Below, in pieces: positions 21,525 to 31,479 of a stretch of DNA of 64,000 bases; the stretch's first letter is position 1; each line of letters begins with the position of its first letter. The stretch is from Petunia secreta (lineage: Eukaryota > Streptophyta > Magnoliopsida > Solanales > Solanaceae). The stretch covers positions 1,798,001 through 1,862,000 of the forward strand of contig JARKIP010000011.1 in NCBI GenBank assembly GCA_029990175.1, in the 5' to 3' direction. The notes beneath the pieces were generated by a model. That model did no database searches, had not been told where the DNA came from, and was given only the letters and a program-made list of their open reading frames with translations. The position numbers and the translations under genes were made by a program.

Positions 21525-23027
21525 TCAACCAGAGAGATCTGGCCGATGTAAAATATTTCGCAATAGAAAAGTAGTTATGACAGATATTGAATGACACTGG
21601 AAATAAGGTCTTAGTTTTCGTGCAGCAGTGACTAGTGCAAGTGCTAGTTTCTCTAAGTGTGGATACCTTGTTTCTGCATCTAGCAATGTTTTACTAACAT
21701 AATAGATAGGAAATTGGTTACCTCTATCCTCGCGAACGAGGACAGCGCTTACAGCGACATCAGAGACATCCAAGTAGATCAGCAGCATTTCTCCTTCGAT
21801 CAGTTTTGACAGGAGCGGAGGATTGGAGAGGTATTGCTTTAGTTCTCTGAGAGCCTTTTTGCATTCTGGTGTCCATTCAAAGCTTTTGTTCTTCCTCAGC
21901 ACCGAAAAGAACTTGTGACATCGTTCAGATGACCTTGAGATAAACCTGCTGAGATAGGCTACTCGACCGGTCAGCTGTTGAACTTCCTTCACCGTTGTCA
22001 CGTCCTCGGGGATGCTTTCAATTGCTTTGATTTTGTCTGGATTGGCCTCGATTCCTCTTTGCGACACGATGAATCCCAAGAACTTACCGGATCCAACCCC
22101 GAACGCACATTTCTCCGGGTTCAATCTCATGTTGAACCGCCTTAGTATCATAAAAGTCTCATCCAAATGACTTAAATGATTTCCCTTCTCAAGAGATTTG
22201 ACCAACATGTCATCGATATATACTTCCATGGTTTTTTCGATCAAATCTTTGAACATGGTGGTGACCAAACGCTGATAAGTAGCGCCAGCATTCTTAAGGC
22301 CGAAGGGCATGACTGTATAGCAATAAGTCCCAATGTCTGTAATGAACGACGTCTTTTCCCGATCCAATGGGTCCATCGATATTTGATTATAGCCTGAATA
22401 GGCGTCCAAGAAACTCAACATTTCGTGCCCTGCCGTTGAGTCGATCAGCCTATCGATGTGAGGCAGTGGGAACGAGTCTTTTGGGCAAGCTTTGTTGAGG
22501 TCGGTATAATCGACGTATACCATCCACTTGCCGTTTTTCTTTGGTACTACAACAGTGTTTGCCAGCCATTCTGGATACTTAACCTCTTTAATGAACCCAT
22601 TCATTAGTAGCTTTTCTACTTCGTCCTTGATCACTTTCCTTCGGAATCCTCCATTCGGCCGTTTCTTTTGCTTCACCGGCCGATGTTTTGGATCGACATT
22701 TAATTTGTGTGTGGCGACTTTTGGATCGATCCCCACCATATCTGCGTGGGACCAAGCAAAACAATCAGAATTATCCTTGAGGAAGGATATGATTTTTGTT
22801 TTTACTTCGGGATCCAGTTCTTCTCCCACATAGACTTTCCATTCTGGCTTATCATCGAATAACATTACTTCTTCTAATTCTTCTATCGTAGAGTCTCCAG
22901 CTTTTTGTTTATACGGTTCTCTCACACATGGTGGAACCTGTGCGAAGTCGCCTTCGACTTCGAATTCCGGTAATTGTGACGAAGCACATGACGGAATCGA
23001 AGTGAAGCTTCCGGCCACGGGTTCCAC
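21525..23027 (-). CDS. Reverse transcriptase and first RNase H of Tat element 1 (500 aa open frame)
   Basis: The N-terminal 90 residues are linker. The RT core follows: WLANTVVVPKKNGKWM, FLDAYSGYNQI, MPFGLKNAGATYQRL, and the catalytic YIDDMLVKS (about residues 265-275). Then the thumb and gypsy RNase H: FLGFIVSQRGIE, FEWTPECKKAL, and YLDVSDVAVSAVLV. In that last motif, the normal D-A/T-S-D-x-A-x-G-A-V-L pattern is visible but changed. The frame ends at a premature TAA that separates it from WAVELSEYDITYQPR. RT copies the element RNA into DNA in the virus-like particle. The ORF Met is internal to the polyprotein. Confidence 0.88.
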   Translation of the reverse strand: MEPVAGSFTSIPSCASSQLPEFEVEGDFAQVPPCVREPYKQKAGDSTIEELEEVMLFDDKPEWKVYVGEELDPEVKTKIISFLKDNSDCFAWSHADMVGIDPKVATHKLNVDPKHRPVKQKKRPNGGFRRKVIKDEVEKLLMNGFIKEVKYPEWLANTVVVPKKNGKWMVYVDYTDLNKACPKDSFPLPHIDRLIDSTAGHEMLSFLDAYSGYNQISMDPLDREKTSFITDIGTYCYTVMPFGLKNAGATYQRLVTTMFKDLIEKTMEVYIDDMLVKSLEKGNHLSHLDETFMILRRFNMRLNPEKCAFGVGSGKFLGFIVSQRGIEANPDKIKAIESIPEDVTTVKEVQQLTGRVAYLSRFISRSSERCHKFFSVLRKNKSFEWTPECKKALRELKQYLSNPPLLSKLIEGEMLLIYLDVSDVAVSAVLVREDRGNQFPIYYVSKTLLDAETRYPHLEKLALALVTAARKLRPYFQCHSISVITTFLLRNILHRPDLSG

Positions 23028-23039
23028 TAGCTGTGATTG

Positions 23040-24287
23040 CTACATTCGAAAGCCATCCTTAACAGCTACTGAGTAACATTCTCGTAAAGCCTGCTGCTTG
23101 CCTCTAATTTCACGAATTCCCCATGGGGTAGGGAATTTTACAACTTGATGTAGGGTCGATGGGAGCACTCCCATAGCGTGAATCCACGGTCGACCCAATA
23201 TTACGTTGTATGCCATCTCGCCTTTCATCACTTGGAACGATGTTTCACTCTCAACACCTTCTGCATAGGTCTTACTCGTGATTTCTCCAACGGTCACTTC
23301 GCTCGAGTTGTTGAAACCCGACAACACCGTTGAGCGAGGCACGATCTTATCGCTCAACTGTAACTGTTCGACTACCCTTGTATGTATGATATTAACCGAA
23401 CTGCCAGCATTGATTAATACCCTTTTTACATCGGCATCATCGATCCTCATCGTGACTACAAGTGCATCGTGATGGGGATGAATCCTTTCATCGAAGTCGA
23501 AATCCCTGAACACAATCTCATCATTCATGTCATCTCGTGTTCGTTTGTCTCGTGTGAACGAGACCTTTGCATATTTCTTTGTAGTGTAAGTCACCCCACA
23601 AACGTTATCTCCTCTAGTAATAACATTTACCGTCTTTCTAGGAGCAGGAGGTTTTGGCGGCTCATCGTCTTTCTTCTTATTAAAATTGTTTCGTCCTCTA
23701 TCAGTCAATAATTCGACCAAATGCCCCTTCTGCAGCAGGCTGGCCACTTCGTATCTCAACGCCTTACACTCTTCTGTTGTATGGCCGAAGTCATGATGAA
23801 ATGCACACCATAGATTTTCATCCCTTGTGTTTGGATTTGTTTTTATGCGACCTGGAAAATTTACAACCTTCTCACCCATCCCCTTCAAGTGATTCACCAA
23901 GTTTGGTGTCGGCATGCAAAAATTGTACTCCGTCACTTTTGGAGGGAGTGGTCGATCTTTTGGAGCCGAAGATGTGTTCGATTGCCCTTTCTTCGACTGA
24001 TTCTTCGAACCACCAGCTTCGTGGTTGTTGCTCCCCATTCGAGGGAAACTGTAGGGCTCCCATCGTTGGTCCCTGCAGTTTCGCCTGTCGTTTTTGACTC
24101 TCCGTGGTGGAGGTCGATCATAATGATAATTATTTCGGGCTAGCTGCAACTCATCCTCCTCAGCCCTAATCCTTGACTCGTATTCACGATATAGCACATC
24201 GAATGTCCATGCATCGATCTCCCTGAGACGATCCTTCAACTTCCATGCTTCTATCGAATCAGTGCCCAAGTTATTAGCAAAGGTCAA
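23040..24287 (-). CDS. Gag C-terminal half (zinc finger) and aspartic protease of Tat element 1
   Basis: A 415-aa frame. It begins with the end of the capsid part (TFANNLG), then a basic stretch rich in Asn and Lys, and a nucleocapsid zinc finger of type C-x3-H-x3-GH-x4-C (WCAFHHDFGHTTEECK, about residues 162-177). The protease follows: DDADVKRVLINAGSSVNII, then VILGRPWIHAMG. The catalytic Asp of the usual LID-x-GSS motif is Asn here (codon at 23409-23411, one G-to-A change), so this protease is probably dead. The frame overlaps the upstream gag frame by four bases, probably through a mutational shift, because LEERWACLTFANNL continues capsid in the new frame. A stop at 23037-23039 separates it from RT. 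Confidence 0.82.
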   Translation of the reverse strand: MTFANNLGTDSIEAWKLKDRLREIDAWTFDVLYREYESRIRAEEDELQLARNNYHYDRPPPRRVKNDRRNCRDQRWEPYSFPRMGSNNHEAGGSKNQSKKGQSNTSSAPKDRPLPPKVTEYNFCMPTPNLVNHLKGMGEKVVNFPGRIKTNPNTRDENLWCAFHHDFGHTTEECKALRYEVASLLQKGHLVELLTDRGRNNFNKKKDDEPPKPPAPRKTVNVITRGDNVCGVTYTTKKYAKVSFTRDKRTRDDMNDEIVFRDFDFDERIHPHHDALVVTMRIDDADVKRVLINAGSSVNIIHTRVVEQLQLSDKIVPRSTVLSGFNNSSEVTVGEITSKTYAEGVESETSFQVMKGEMAYNVILGRPWIHAMGVLPSTLHQVVKFPTPWGIREIRGKQQALRECYSVAVKDGFRM

Positions 24288-25336
24288 ACAAGCCCACCTT
24301 TCCTCGAGATTCGAGATATGAATTTCTCATCATTGAACCGTTTTACAAATTGTTTGATTGTTTCCCTAGGCCGCTGCGTAACGTTCAAGATATCTTCAAC
24401 CCTTGGTGCTATCTTTTTTGCTCCAGTATGTGATCGAATGAATTTTGCTGCCATGTCATCAAAACTCAATATTTCGTTTTCGGGCAGCTGTAGATACCAC
24501 TTCAATGCCGCTCCTTTCAACGTTTCACAAAACTTCTTAAGCCTGACTGAATTGATCTCCTCCGAAGTTAGGTCGTTCGCCTGAACTGCAACTGAAAACA
24601 TATCAATGTGATCCCTTGGATCTGTGGTTCCATCATATCTCAAACTTTCTGGTAATTTGAAAGTTTTAGGAATGGGCATTGGGGCTGCACTTGCTGAAAA
24701 CGGACGCTTTGAAATCGATTTCTTAGCGACTTCGTTCGTTAACTTCGGAACACCTGGCAATTTCTCCATAAACGACTTTATCTCACTGAACTTCTTATCC
24801 ACTGTGTCATTCAACAGGGTTTGCATCGTAGCCAACATTCTCACTTCTGTCGTAACTGAGGCCGGAGCTCCCATAGCTACAGCGGCCGTACCCGATCCTC
24901 CAGATCCGACCCCCGCTGCAAGTCCCCCTGTTACGGCGCCCTGAGGAACCGAAGTTGGAATGCTTGCTGGGGGTGTGATCAGGGAGATGGGTGCTCTATT
25001 TCTGATAGAGCTAGATAGGACCTTCAATTGTTCTTGTATCATTTCGAACTGAGCATCATGCCTTCTCAAATACGCCATTAATGCCGCATTTGTATCACCT
25101 GGCTCAGTCTCGACCGCGGGCTCCTTACCGGGTCTCCGCCCTTGGGGCGCGTTCAACTGTGAACCAATAGGAATGTCGTCATGAGTTGGATCCTGCTCGT
25201 GGTTGGTAGACTCATCGACCGCTTCAACGTTGGTCAGAACATGAACCCCGTCATTGGGATTGAGCTGTTGTTGACCGTTCAAAGCGGTGGTAACGTCGAT
25301 GTTACATTCATCTGCAATTTCAAGACAAGAAAGCAA
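24284..25336 (-). CDS. Gag capsid part of Tat element 1 (350 aa)
   Basis: Begins MLSCLEIADECN just after the leader. Residues 1-220 are low complexity, with a Gly/Ala stretch and a Pro-rich stretch. Residues 220-340 form a retrotransposon gag domain: YDGTTDPRDHIDMF, CETLKGAALKWYLQLPENEI, FDDMAAKFIRSHTGAKK and RPRETIKQFVKRFND. The protein forms the particle shell. The frame is lost at about residue 340 and picked up by the next frame, which carries the rest of the capsid and the zinc finger. Confidence 0.88.
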   Translation of the reverse strand: MLSCLEIADECNIDVTTALNGQQQLNPNDGVHVLTNVEAVDESTNHEQDPTHDDIPIGSQLNAPQGRRPGKEPAVETEPGDTNAALMAYLRRHDAQFEMIQEQLKVLSSSIRNRAPISLITPPASIPTSVPQGAVTGGLAAGVGSGGSGTAAVAMGAPASVTTEVRMLATMQTLLNDTVDKKFSEIKSFMEKLPGVPKLTNEVAKKSISKRPFSASAAPMPIPKTFKLPESLRYDGTTDPRDHIDMFSVAVQANDLTSEEINSVRLKKFCETLKGAALKWYLQLPENEILSFDDMAAKFIRSHTGAKKIAPRVEDILNVTQRPRETIKQFVKRFNDEKFISRISRKGGLV

Positions 25337-25381
25337 ACGTAAGTAGTATCAAACGATTCAAATATCGGAATAAATCGATTG

Positions 25382-25408
25382 CCTAGACCCCACGGTGGGC
25401 GCCAAATT
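25382..25408 (-). other. Primer binding site of Tat element 1
   Basis: Directly next to the 5' LTR the minus strand reads TTTGGCGCCCACCGTGGGG, a tRNA 3'-end complement ending in the TGG that pairs with CCA. I do not assign the tRNA. It lies one to two bases from the LTR end, as expected. Confidence 0.8.
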
Positions 25409-26001
25409 GTATTTCTTAAAAATGTATCAGGTTTTACAATTAAATTTATAATTAGTTGAGTCTAAGGCGACCATTTTATATCTCAATTCGATCGATTGAC
25501 AAGCAATTTACGTTGACAAGCAGTCGATTTTTAGAACCTTAATTCGAAGACAGTACGAGTATCGATTTCAAAGATGCTAATACGATGTCAAGTTCGAATA
25601 AACAATTCGAAGGCAAGTATAATCAGTTAAATCAAAGCGAATGACGAACTAGCAATTCACGATGAGATGATTTCAATCAAATTTCTTATCGAGGACAAAT
25701 TACGAGTTTGATTCCGTTCAAGGCTGAATGCTTAGTTTTAATCAGATTTGATGACAGAGTTAGATACGATGACGAATAAATACGATCGATAGAAACATAC
25801 TCAATCTAGATAATACGATCGCAAGGCAATACTAGCAATTTACTTGATACGATCAATACTAACAAGCAAATTGATCGATAAATTATCTTGTGCAATTAGA
25901 ATAACGACAATAAATTAACGAGGTCGAATGCAGTGAATCAAAGTAGTGAATAATGTAAATAGCAAGCAGACAACGAAACAAGCAACGATTTAATGAGCAG
26001 A

Positions 26002-26040
<39 letters not shown>

Positions 26041-26570
26041 AGCGATAAAAGCTTATTGTATTGAAGAATCGGAGGATGGTGCTTCAATGAAAGAGATGGA
26101 TCTTCTTCCACGTTTGAACCAAGCCACGACTGAAATCTAAATACAATGATTGCTTTGAATAACAATAAATTGATGTTGATATGGTGAGAAAATAACAATG
26201 GTGTAGTGAGGAGAAAGTGTATATCTTGGAGAATGAGAGTAATTTTGTTCCGACGAACGTGCCTCCAAGTGAAGGAGGAAGGCCCTATTTATAGGCTGAA
26301 ATGGTGAGAGTTCCCAACCCTAGGAGAACTCTTTCCTTCCCACGTCTCTTTTTCAGCAGCTGCCCACATCCCACAAAAATCGCTGGATCCGTTCCGATAA
26401 AAGTGGGATAAGGCCAATTGAGATTATCTGCTAGAACGGGCGTCTTCGTAATCTTCCGATCACGTCATCAAATCGAAACCACATCAACCAACATGTGTCT
26501 CTGGAAATTGCCAATGACTATGCAACACAATCGAACATGTCTCCCTTGTGATCGGAAATCGACCAATACA
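25409..26570 (-). repeat. 5' LTR of Tat element 1 (1162 bp)
   Basis: Matches 14319-15461 over its length. The main length difference is an AAAT microsatellite (about 26000-26040, around ten units against three or four in the other LTR). A TATA-type GCCTATAAATAGGG lies on the minus strand near 26280-26295, a good candidate for the element promoter. Confidence 0.95.
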
Positions 26571-26575
26571 GTTAC

Positions 26576-27603
26576 CTCTTCTTTTAACATTTTATCAGTG
26601 GAACATGTCATCAAAATGTTGAAATCAAACAATTAATCATATTAATAAAGATATACAATTCAAGGATTAAATATGTTTTATTAATTCGAATTACAATCCT
26701 AGATTTGATATTTTCTTTTTTATAAAAATAAGTCAAATAAACATCTTAAACTTTTCATCTAAGAAAATAAAATCATACTAAAAATTAGCATGGAGAATTT
26801 ATTTTACTATATCAAGTGCATGAAGTTTCCCAAGTACTTACTATAGTATTGAAAGCGACTGTGACACATCGTGAATGTTGGAACAAAAGAATATAGGGAA
26901 CAAGTTGATATTTGACAATGTGGCCATTCTTTTTGAACCTTCTGATCCTTAGATATACTCTCAACCCATTCCGCTATAATCGGTCTTTTCTAGTATAATA
27001 ACTAAGATGTGGAGTAATGTAATAGAGACATTTCGAAAATGTCGACCCCCAACTTAGACAATGAATAATATCCCTATATTAACACTACCATCAATCTGTA
27101 ATCGTCGGCTTTGCCTTCTCTCTCTTCCTTCTTTCACTCACATTTTTTTGCTCTTGTCCCGTAGCTTCTAGTTCAATGGACTCTCTCGAAGTTCTTGGAT
27201 TCATATTCACAATTCTCATTTTTCTACAGCTAAAAGTACCAAGGCAATGACAAAACTGATCCATTTCAAACACATCCCAAAACCATGCGAGTTTCAGTAA
27301 CTTCTTTGCTCATTTACTGCTTAATATATGGTGTTAACCAGAGATTTTCTTGTCATCCTCTTTATAGGAAATTCTCTGACCTCTTACAACATGTTATGGT
27401 TTTTTTAGGTCTCTGGCTTTGGCTTCCCCTGCCTCTGTTCTGTTTCCTGACTCTGTTTCCCCTGTTGTGTATTTGCTCTGTTTTCTGCTTTTTGAAGGAG
27501 AAATGTTCCATTGGGTTTACAAGAAAGTTGTGCAGCAATTTGTAGAAGAATCATATTTTCAGAGGAGAGGTAAAGCAGCTCGGAACTTTCTGAGGATGAG
27601 TAT
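26576..27603. other. AT-rich flank, no gene recognised
   Basis: Continues the DNA into which Tat element 1 was inserted. Short frames (27091-27273 minus, 27285-27545 plus) show no recognisable domain and read through low-complexity sequence, so I do not call them genes. Confidence 0.4.
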
Positions 27604-28101
27604 GGTTTTTTATCCAATGGAACAGAGACTTCCTATGTAATTTTTGGTGTATATTTGTACCACTATCATTTCTCATGTTGTTTCTAAATTTCAGTTGTTG
27701 TAGTTACTAGTAATATGTATTAGGTTCGAATTCATGCTCAATGCATGTTACCGAATGGTATTATTATCATTTTCTTAAGTTACCGTTATGTTTTGCTTCA
27801 AGTATAGTGACCACTTTTATATTTCCTGAATTTCATAGAGTCTATAATAATACAACTTTCTAAACTTTATGAAATTCAGGAAACATAAAAGTGGTCACTA
27901 TACTTGAAGCAAAACATAACGGTAACTTAAGAAAATGATAATAATACCATTCGGTAACATGCATTAAGCATGAATTCAAACCTAATACATATTACTAGTA
28001 ACTACAACAACTGAAATGTAGAAACAACATGAGAAATGATAGTGGTACAAATATACACCAAAAATTACATAGGAAGTCTCTGTTCCATTGCATAAAAAAC
28101 C
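27604..28101. repeat. Foldback: inverted repeat with arms of about 234 bp and a 29-bp spacer
   Basis: The left arm (27604-27837) is the near-perfect reverse complement of the right arm (27867-28101). Mismatches are few: for example one base in the ATCCAATGG / ATGCAATGG pair, and scattered substitutions and indels. Transcription of either strand would give one long hairpin. The sequence CCAATGGAACAGAGACT, present at the outer end of the left arm, occurs again in direct orientation just outside the right arm (28100-28116). No terminal repeats of a known MITE family or clear target duplication were seen. Confidence 0.9.
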
Positions 28102-29820
28102 AATGGAACAGAGACTATGAAATAGCAGAAGGAGAATCACATCTTTTCCATAGCAAATTTGTTATTTGTGTTTGTTCATGAGAAACCGTTTCTACCAAGA
28201 CCAGTTGTGAAAGGTATATATCCTCCAAAGGTCAATATAATGATATTAGCGAAGAGGTAAATCCAGAGAGATTACCGGCCACAATAACATATTTGAAGCA
28301 AATAATAGAAACACTGAAGGTTCAAATTATATTGTTGACTTAGATTCACAAATTAAATTAGAAGATGGCAACTTTGGGTTAACCTATGAAGAAAATGATT
28401 AGGTCAGTCATGAATAATCAAGCTTGACTGATATGAAATCTTGTAGATATGACATATCCATGTGGAGGAATTAACTAGAGAAGCTCATGGTTGATATAAA
28501 CCAAGCCACTATTAGAAAAAGGTTGACAAGAATTCAACTTTTCCAACGACTTTGTTTAATTATCTAACTTTCTAATGAAGTTCTGTTTCGAATTTCATGT
28601 CCATCGATCAATGCAAGATAAAGGAACGAACTTCACAAAGAAAAAAAAAAAGACATAAGCTTGGGATAGCATACATTTTCTCTTGGAGACATTATTAACA
28701 GCAGTGTAGCATGTCCTGCACAAACTGAACTCCTTGGTGGCTTGGTCATCCTTTTTAACCTTTTGTCCTCACCACGCAACGTGTTACAAAATCTTAATGT
28801 CATTTTAATTAAATACTTTGGTTTATTTTATATTTCTGAAATCTTAGTAATTTGTAACAGAAATTTGCATTTCGTGGATTAGAAGATTTAAACCAAATGC
28901 AAGCAAGTCTATTGCCAAATCGCAAATAAATTTAGTCCATTAATTATGTAATCAAAACAAAGCCACAGTACAATTATTGAGGGAAAAGTTCAAGGCTAAG
29001 AGGCTCACTACTTGCAAAATGAACTCATGTCCAAGAAGTTTTAAAGATGGATCCAAAAACAGATCTTCTATTACTAAAGTAGCATAGTAAAACACTTGAA
29101 CCACTTCAGAGTTCGGACTATACCGAAAGAAAAAGCAAGAAAGAAAACGGAAAGGAGAACTCTATGCTGAGGAATAAGCTAGAGAAAATTATTACTACTG
29201 CAAGTTGACAAACTTTACACCAAAGAGTTTAACCTTCCGATCGAAAAAATTACAACAAATACTCTTCCTTTCATCCTTTGGCATTACGTACGCAACGTTT
29301 CTTGGAGGCAATAGTTTCTTCTTCTTTTGTTCTTTTTTGTAGAGACAGTAGTTTTCTTTTTCTTGGGGAAAATTGTGGAGGCAATAACTTATTGATAGCA
29401 AATGCTAATAGCTAATGGAACTTTCTGGTCCTTTTAGACTTTGTTCTCATACTAATTATCCTCTAGAAAGTAGAAAGGAAACCAATAAAAGATAAATAGT
29501 CAACCATCCGTTGTGGTTAGCCAAACATCCATTGCAGTTGAAAAAAAAGGAACCATCCATTGTGGTCAGTTGGTTACACATGGTAACACTTGCCCAGGCA
29601 AAGTATTACCTTCGTGGCTTTGTGTATGTAGTTTGCAAAGGCCGCACATTTATATCAAATTAATGAATGCAAGATACGTATTTTCATACAACAATTTTTA
29701 TTTAACCGTATATTTTAAGCATTACTTGTTTGTCTTTAATTTTTAATTGTTAAATTGTTTAGCTTAATGTAGGTACTAGGTATATTTCCCAACAAGATAG
29801 CGTCCTAGTGCGGTAACTAC
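28102..29820. other. AT-rich intergenic DNA, no gene recognised
   Basis: No long reading frame, domain or repeat structure found. Short frames at 29195-29401 (minus) and 29513-29746 (plus) look like chance. Confidence 0.4.
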
Positions 29821-29884
29821 TTCCACGGCTAATGCTCACATAAAAATTAGTCATTTGTCTCAGCCTATCGGATACCTTCTTTTC

Positions 29885-30190
29885 ATTTTGGGCCTATAGC
29901 TCAGAGGATTAGAGTACGTGGCTACGAACCACGGTGTCTGGGGTTCGAATCCCTCCTCGCCCACAACCGGCCCAAAAGGGAAGTACCTTTCCCTCTGGGG
30001 GTAGGAAAATCATGATCGGGATAGCGAACCAAAAGCTATGGAACTTGGGTGTGGGTCTTTTGTCGAAATGGAATGGCTTTTCTTTGTTACCTTTTTATTT
30101 ATTATTTATCGTGAATGGGGTAATCATTACACATAGTATGCCAAACCGGCGTATTTTTTTGTTTTACGCTCAAGAGATGCACATTTAGAG
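29885..30190. other. Nuclear insertion of plastid DNA (NUPT) from the trnR-ACG side of the inverted repeat
   Basis: The stretch matches, from memory of plastid genomes, the trnR-ACG gene and the spacer that follows it towards trnN-GUU in the plastid inverted repeat: ACAACCGGCCCAAAAGGGAAG, then GTGTGGGTCTTTTGTCG, and AAACCGGCGTATTTTT. The spacer keeps plastid order and orientation. Both edges are uncertain, and the left part (29790-29885) may also be plastid-derived. Its position between LTR elements, and not among plastid genes, shows a nuclear copy. Confidence 0.75.
29890..29963 (+). tRNA. trnR-ACG: Plastid-type tRNA-Arg (ACG), in a nuclear plastid insertion
   Basis: A 74-base tRNA-like sequence beginning GGGCCTATAGCTCAG (D arm), with anticodon loop CTACGAA reading ACG, and T arm GGGGTTCGAATCCC, ending CGCCCA. 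CCA is not encoded beyond the discriminator. Compared with the plastid gene as I remember it, there are a few changes of the C-to-T or G-to-A kind (TATAG, AGAGTACG), typical of decay of methylated nuclear copies. It is probably not functional. Confidence 0.8.
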
Positions 30191-30567
30191 AGTAGTCGTC
30201 CTATAGACACATATATATACATGACAACGATTAAAATTGGGTCCGAGCGTGAAATTCAAACAAGTATTACTAGTCAAATCACAGGTACAATATTATTCAA
30301 CTGTGAAAATGAAAAAAAGTAGCTACTAGAAATGATCAATACTCTTCAACGGACTGGAAAAGATTAAATTAAAGAAGCATTATATTTAATCAAAAAGGAA
30401 TAATATTTGATCTTTCCGACTTGTAACTCATGAATTTGTGATAAAGCCCGTTCAATGGTTTGCAATTTAGCAACTTCCATTCAGTGATCACGATAGACAT
30501 GGAATAGAGAATAGCGGGGTAAAGTGAAGGGAAAACAACTGAAGAGATAGATACCAATGAGACCGTA
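30191..30567. other. Flank between the plastid insertion and Tat element 2
   Basis: AT-rich, no gene. It could include the missing outer end of the copia A LTR, since Tat element 2 separates it from 43773, but I could not show that. Positions 30568-30572 (CCAAA) are the left target duplication of Tat element 2. Confidence 0.4.
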
Positions 30568-30572
30568 CCAAA

Positions 30573-31138
30573 TGTATTGGCCTAAATCAGATTAGGACAA
30601 TAAATTGAATTTATGACGGATTTACTAGCAAAAACTAGTATCAAAGTTGCTTAAAAATAATGAATTGAAATGAACAACTGAATGATAATAGTAAGAACGT
30701 AAAATTTCAATATCAGCTATTTGAGTATATAATTTGGCAGAGTTTCAGTAAGTAATTTCTAGATGCTTTACAAGATGAAAGAAGTGATGTTTATAGCCTA
30801 CCACTATGAGAGCAACGAAAGCAATTTTCACAGGTTCAGATCATGGATTTCCCGTGTTCCTGTCCGTTGAATTCTGAAGTAGTGGGCGTAGATCGTGGGA
30901 AGAACTAAATGCTGGAGTGGACTGTTCCCCGAGGTTTGGACTTCTCTTCTCGGGGGCTCGAATCTACAAGTCACCGAGGCGATTTGTCTCTGAGGCTTAT
31001 CAAGAGCTTCGACCTCAGGGTCTCACCTCGGGAGCCATGATGTTGACCTTGCGTCCAACTTTTACGAACCCTTGTGTGACGTGTCCCGAATCATGCGCTC
31101 GAGGTGCCATGTGTGCAAGCCACTTTTCACTCAATATA
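30573..31138 (-). repeat. 3' LTR of Tat element 2 (566 bp)
   Basis: Starts TGTATTGGCC and ends CACTCAATATA on the plus strand; the last base pair has changed from the expected ATACA. The polypurine tract GGGAGGACTATC (minus strand) follows at 31139-31150. Confidence 0.88.
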
Positions 31139-31479
31139 GATAGTCCTCCCATTCTTTGGACAAGTGTCAGAGTTCCCGAGGGGTGGAATGAAATCAGGCG
31201 GAAGAATGACACGGCGAGACGTATGCCTAGTATTTCAAAAAGGCGTTTATCGCTTTAACTTCTCTTCCGTCATGCATGGTAATCATTGAACTGTCACACC
31301 TTTTCATTTTCCCTTCCCAAGGAAATGCAATAATGACTTCCCATTCTATAAATACACCCATTTGATTATCTTTTTCTTCACTTGATAGTGAAATTCTCAA
31401 AACTAGATACAAAAAATTTTCTTCTATTCTTCAAATCTTTGTTCACAGCCAAGAGTTCATAACCAGTTTCTGATCAACA

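Larger units (their letters stand above)
14319..26570 (-). mobile_element. Ty3/gypsy LTR retrotransposon, Tat type, complete (Tat element 1)
   Basis: Two LTRs (14319-15461 and 25409-26570) flank an internal region read on the minus strand: gag, protease, reverse transcriptase, RNase H, a second RNase H and integrase. A further gene on the opposite strand lies between integrase and the 3' LTR. Target duplication GTTAC is exact at 14314-14318 and 26571-26575. The LTRs end TG...CA. The second RNase H and the antisense additional ORF are known marks of the Tat lineage. LTR identity is about 96-97% by eye, so insertion is fairly recent, but frameshifts and stops make it non-autonomous. Confidence 0.93.

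Noticed and set aside
22176..22833. Plus-strand frames opposite to RT
   Set aside because: Shadows of the well-supported RT frame.
24318..24944. Plus-strand frames opposite to gag
   Set aside because: Shadows of the minus-strand gag frame.
27285..27640. Plus-strand frames as a membrane protein gene
   Set aside because: Leu/Phe/Cys-rich but short, overlapping in two frames, no homology recognised, and partly inside the foldback.
29934..30188. 84-aa frame starting in the tRNA
   Set aside because: It begins inside trnR-ACG and runs through plastid spacer DNA, so it is not a gene.
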